A DNA stretch of 13,205 nt, from contig CAZYPK010000149.1 of the NCBI GenBank assembly GCA_964649195.1, forward strand, positions 1-13,205, read 5' to 3'. Source of the DNA: JTS-RE9 sp964649195 (lineage in GTDB: Bacteria; Planctomycetota; Phycisphaerae; Phycisphaerales; Phycisphaeraceae). A model generated the notes under the pieces. It saw nothing but the letters and a program-made list of their open reading frames with translations, did not search any database and had not been told where the DNA came from. Positions 12,345 through 13,205 of this stretch are shown one piece after another (the stretch's first letter is position 1; each line of letters starts with the position of its first letter). The position numbers and the translations under genes were made by a program.

Positions 12345-12369
12345 TCCGCGACTCGTTGAGTCGCGGCTC
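12345..12369 (-). terminator. 3'-end hairpin after floA
   Basis: CCGCGACTC (12346-12354) pairs with GAGTCGCGG (12358-12366). Read on the minus strand it begins 17 bases after the floA stop and is identical to the hairpin after mdh, including the flanking GAG and GGA. The downstream part of the 60-bp element is not conserved here. There is no U-tract. Confidence 0.6.
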
Positions 12370-12386
12370 GGATCGCCGTCGTTCGC

Positions 12387-13205
12387 TCAGGATGTTTTGC
12401 CGCCGCTGTCGCCGGCGATGCTGTCGCGCATGTGGGTGTCGGCCTGGACGTTCCGCATCTTGTAATAGTCCATGACCCCCAGGTTGCCGTTGCGGAACGC
12501 CTCGGCCATCGCCTTGGGAATCTCCGCCTCGGCGAGCACGACCTGGGCCCGGTTCTTCTGGATTTCCGCCTTGAACTCCTGCTCCAGCGCGATGGCCGCG
12601 GCGCGGCGCTTTTCCGCCTCCGCCTGGAAGCGGCGTTTGTCCGCCTCGGCCTGGTCGGCCTGGAGCTTGGCGCCGAAGTTTTCACCCACGTCGATGTCGG
12701 CGATGTCGATCGAGAGAATCTCGAACGCGGTGCCGGCGTCGAGGCCCTTCTCAAGCACCGTCTTGCTGATGCGGTCCGGATTTTCCAACACCGCCTTGTA
12801 GCTGGCCGATGAGCCGATCGTGGTCACGATGCCTTCGCCGACGCGGGCGATGATGGTCTCTTCCGTCGCACCGCCGATGAGCTTGGCGAGATTGGCGCGC
12901 ACGGTCACGCGGGCGCGGGCCTTGAGCTGGATGCCGTCCTGCGCCACGGCATCAATGGTCGTGCGGCCTTGCGAAGGATTGGGGCAGTCGATCACGCGCG
13001 GATTCACCGAGGTCTGCACCGCTTCGAAAATGTCGCGCCCGGCCAGGTCGATCGCACAGGCGCGGTCCCAGGGCAGTTCAAGCTCGGCGCGGTCGGCGGC
13101 GATCAGGGCGTTGATGACCTGCCGAATCCTGCCGCCGGCCAGATAGTGCGCTTCGATCTGGTCGGTGCTGATGTTCAGCCCGGCCTTCACCGCCTGAATG
13201 CGGGC
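12387..13205 (-). CDS. floA: Flotillin-like protein FloA (N-terminus cut by window edge)
   Basis: The frame is open to the window edge, giving 272 C-terminal residues of a protein usually about 330 long; the missing part would hold the membrane-anchoring segment. FloA forms membrane-associated assemblies linked to functional membrane microdomains in bacteria. The SPFH domain is visible as KAGLNISTDQIEAHYLAGGR, INALIAADRAELELP, AIDLAGRDIFEAVQTSVNP, DGIQLKARARVTVRANL and EETIIARVGEGIVTTIG. It is followed by FEILSIDIADIDVGENFGAK. A charged coiled coil (QADQAEADKRRFQAEAEKRR and onward) leads to the end motif GNLGVMDYYKMRNVQADT. It converges with mdh. Family assignment is firm; an NfeD-type partner gene, often next to floA, would have to lie outside the window. 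Confidence 0.95.
   Translation of the reverse strand, partial: ARIQAVKAGLNISTDQIEAHYLAGGRIRQVINALIAADRAELELPWDRACAIDLAGRDIFEAVQTSVNPRVIDCPNPSQGRTTIDAVAQDGIQLKARARVTVRANLAKLIGGATEETIIARVGEGIVTTIGSSASYKAVLENPDRISKTVLEKGLDAGTAFEILSIDIADIDVGENFGAKLQADQAEADKRRFQAEAEKRRAAAIALEQEFKAEIQKNRAQVVLAEAEIPKAMAEAFRNGNLGVMDYYKMRNVQADTHMRDSIAGDSGGKTS

Overview
The window is GC-rich bacterial DNA from a single chromosome-like locus. It most resembles a planctomycete, possibly of the Phycisphaerae lineage. This rests on gene content (a FloA-type flotillin, a small coiled-coil protein of a kind I associate with planctomycetes, a secretin-N-like exported protein) and on intergenic DNA crowded with dispersed repeats. 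It is an inference, not a phylogenetic result. I see no phage, transposase, CRISPR, tRNA or rRNA genes.

Layout. 1-330 is a gene-free leader with two repeat types and a possible promoter. 331-1626 (+) encodes a polytopic, histidine-rich membrane protein of unknown function. It converges with 1849-2793 (-), an exported secretin-N-like protein; the gap holds two related 3'-end hairpins and a strong G-quadruplex motif. 3345-3659 (+) encodes a 104-residue coiled-coil protein, followed by a textbook intrinsic terminator and a 32-bp inverted-repeat element.

From 11142 down to 3968 there is one long minus-strand gene train. In transcription order it is: an unknown 121-residue protein, a 48-codon small ORF, ribH (lumazine synthase), nusB, ftsY, a second 48-codon small ORF made of tandem 10-11 residue repeats, an FGGY sugar kinase, a class II aldolase and nadE (glutamine-dependent NAD synthetase). 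Both small ORFs have a Shine-Dalgarno-like sequence, and each overlaps a neighbouring gene by four bases (ATGA or GTGA), suggesting translational coupling. The ribH-nusB and nusB-ftsY gaps are almost filled by inverted arrays of a 7-bp unit (AACTCGG). The kinase-aldolase and aldolase-nadE gaps contain strong hairpins.

Divergently, 11155-12120 (+) is mdh (malate dehydrogenase). It converges with floA (-, N-terminus cut by the right edge). The mdh/floA gap is an array of about six hairpins bounded by copies of the same 3'-end hairpin seen near the left end.

Together the genes cover central metabolism and cofactor supply (malate dehydrogenase, riboflavin, NAD), transcription antitermination (NusB), membrane targeting (FtsY), membrane organisation (FloA) and a sugar-phosphate branch (kinase plus aldolase). 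The most notable unexplained items are the two hidden small ORFs, the four 3'-end hairpins with a compensatory stem change, the heptanucleotide inverted arrays and the histidine-rich membrane protein.
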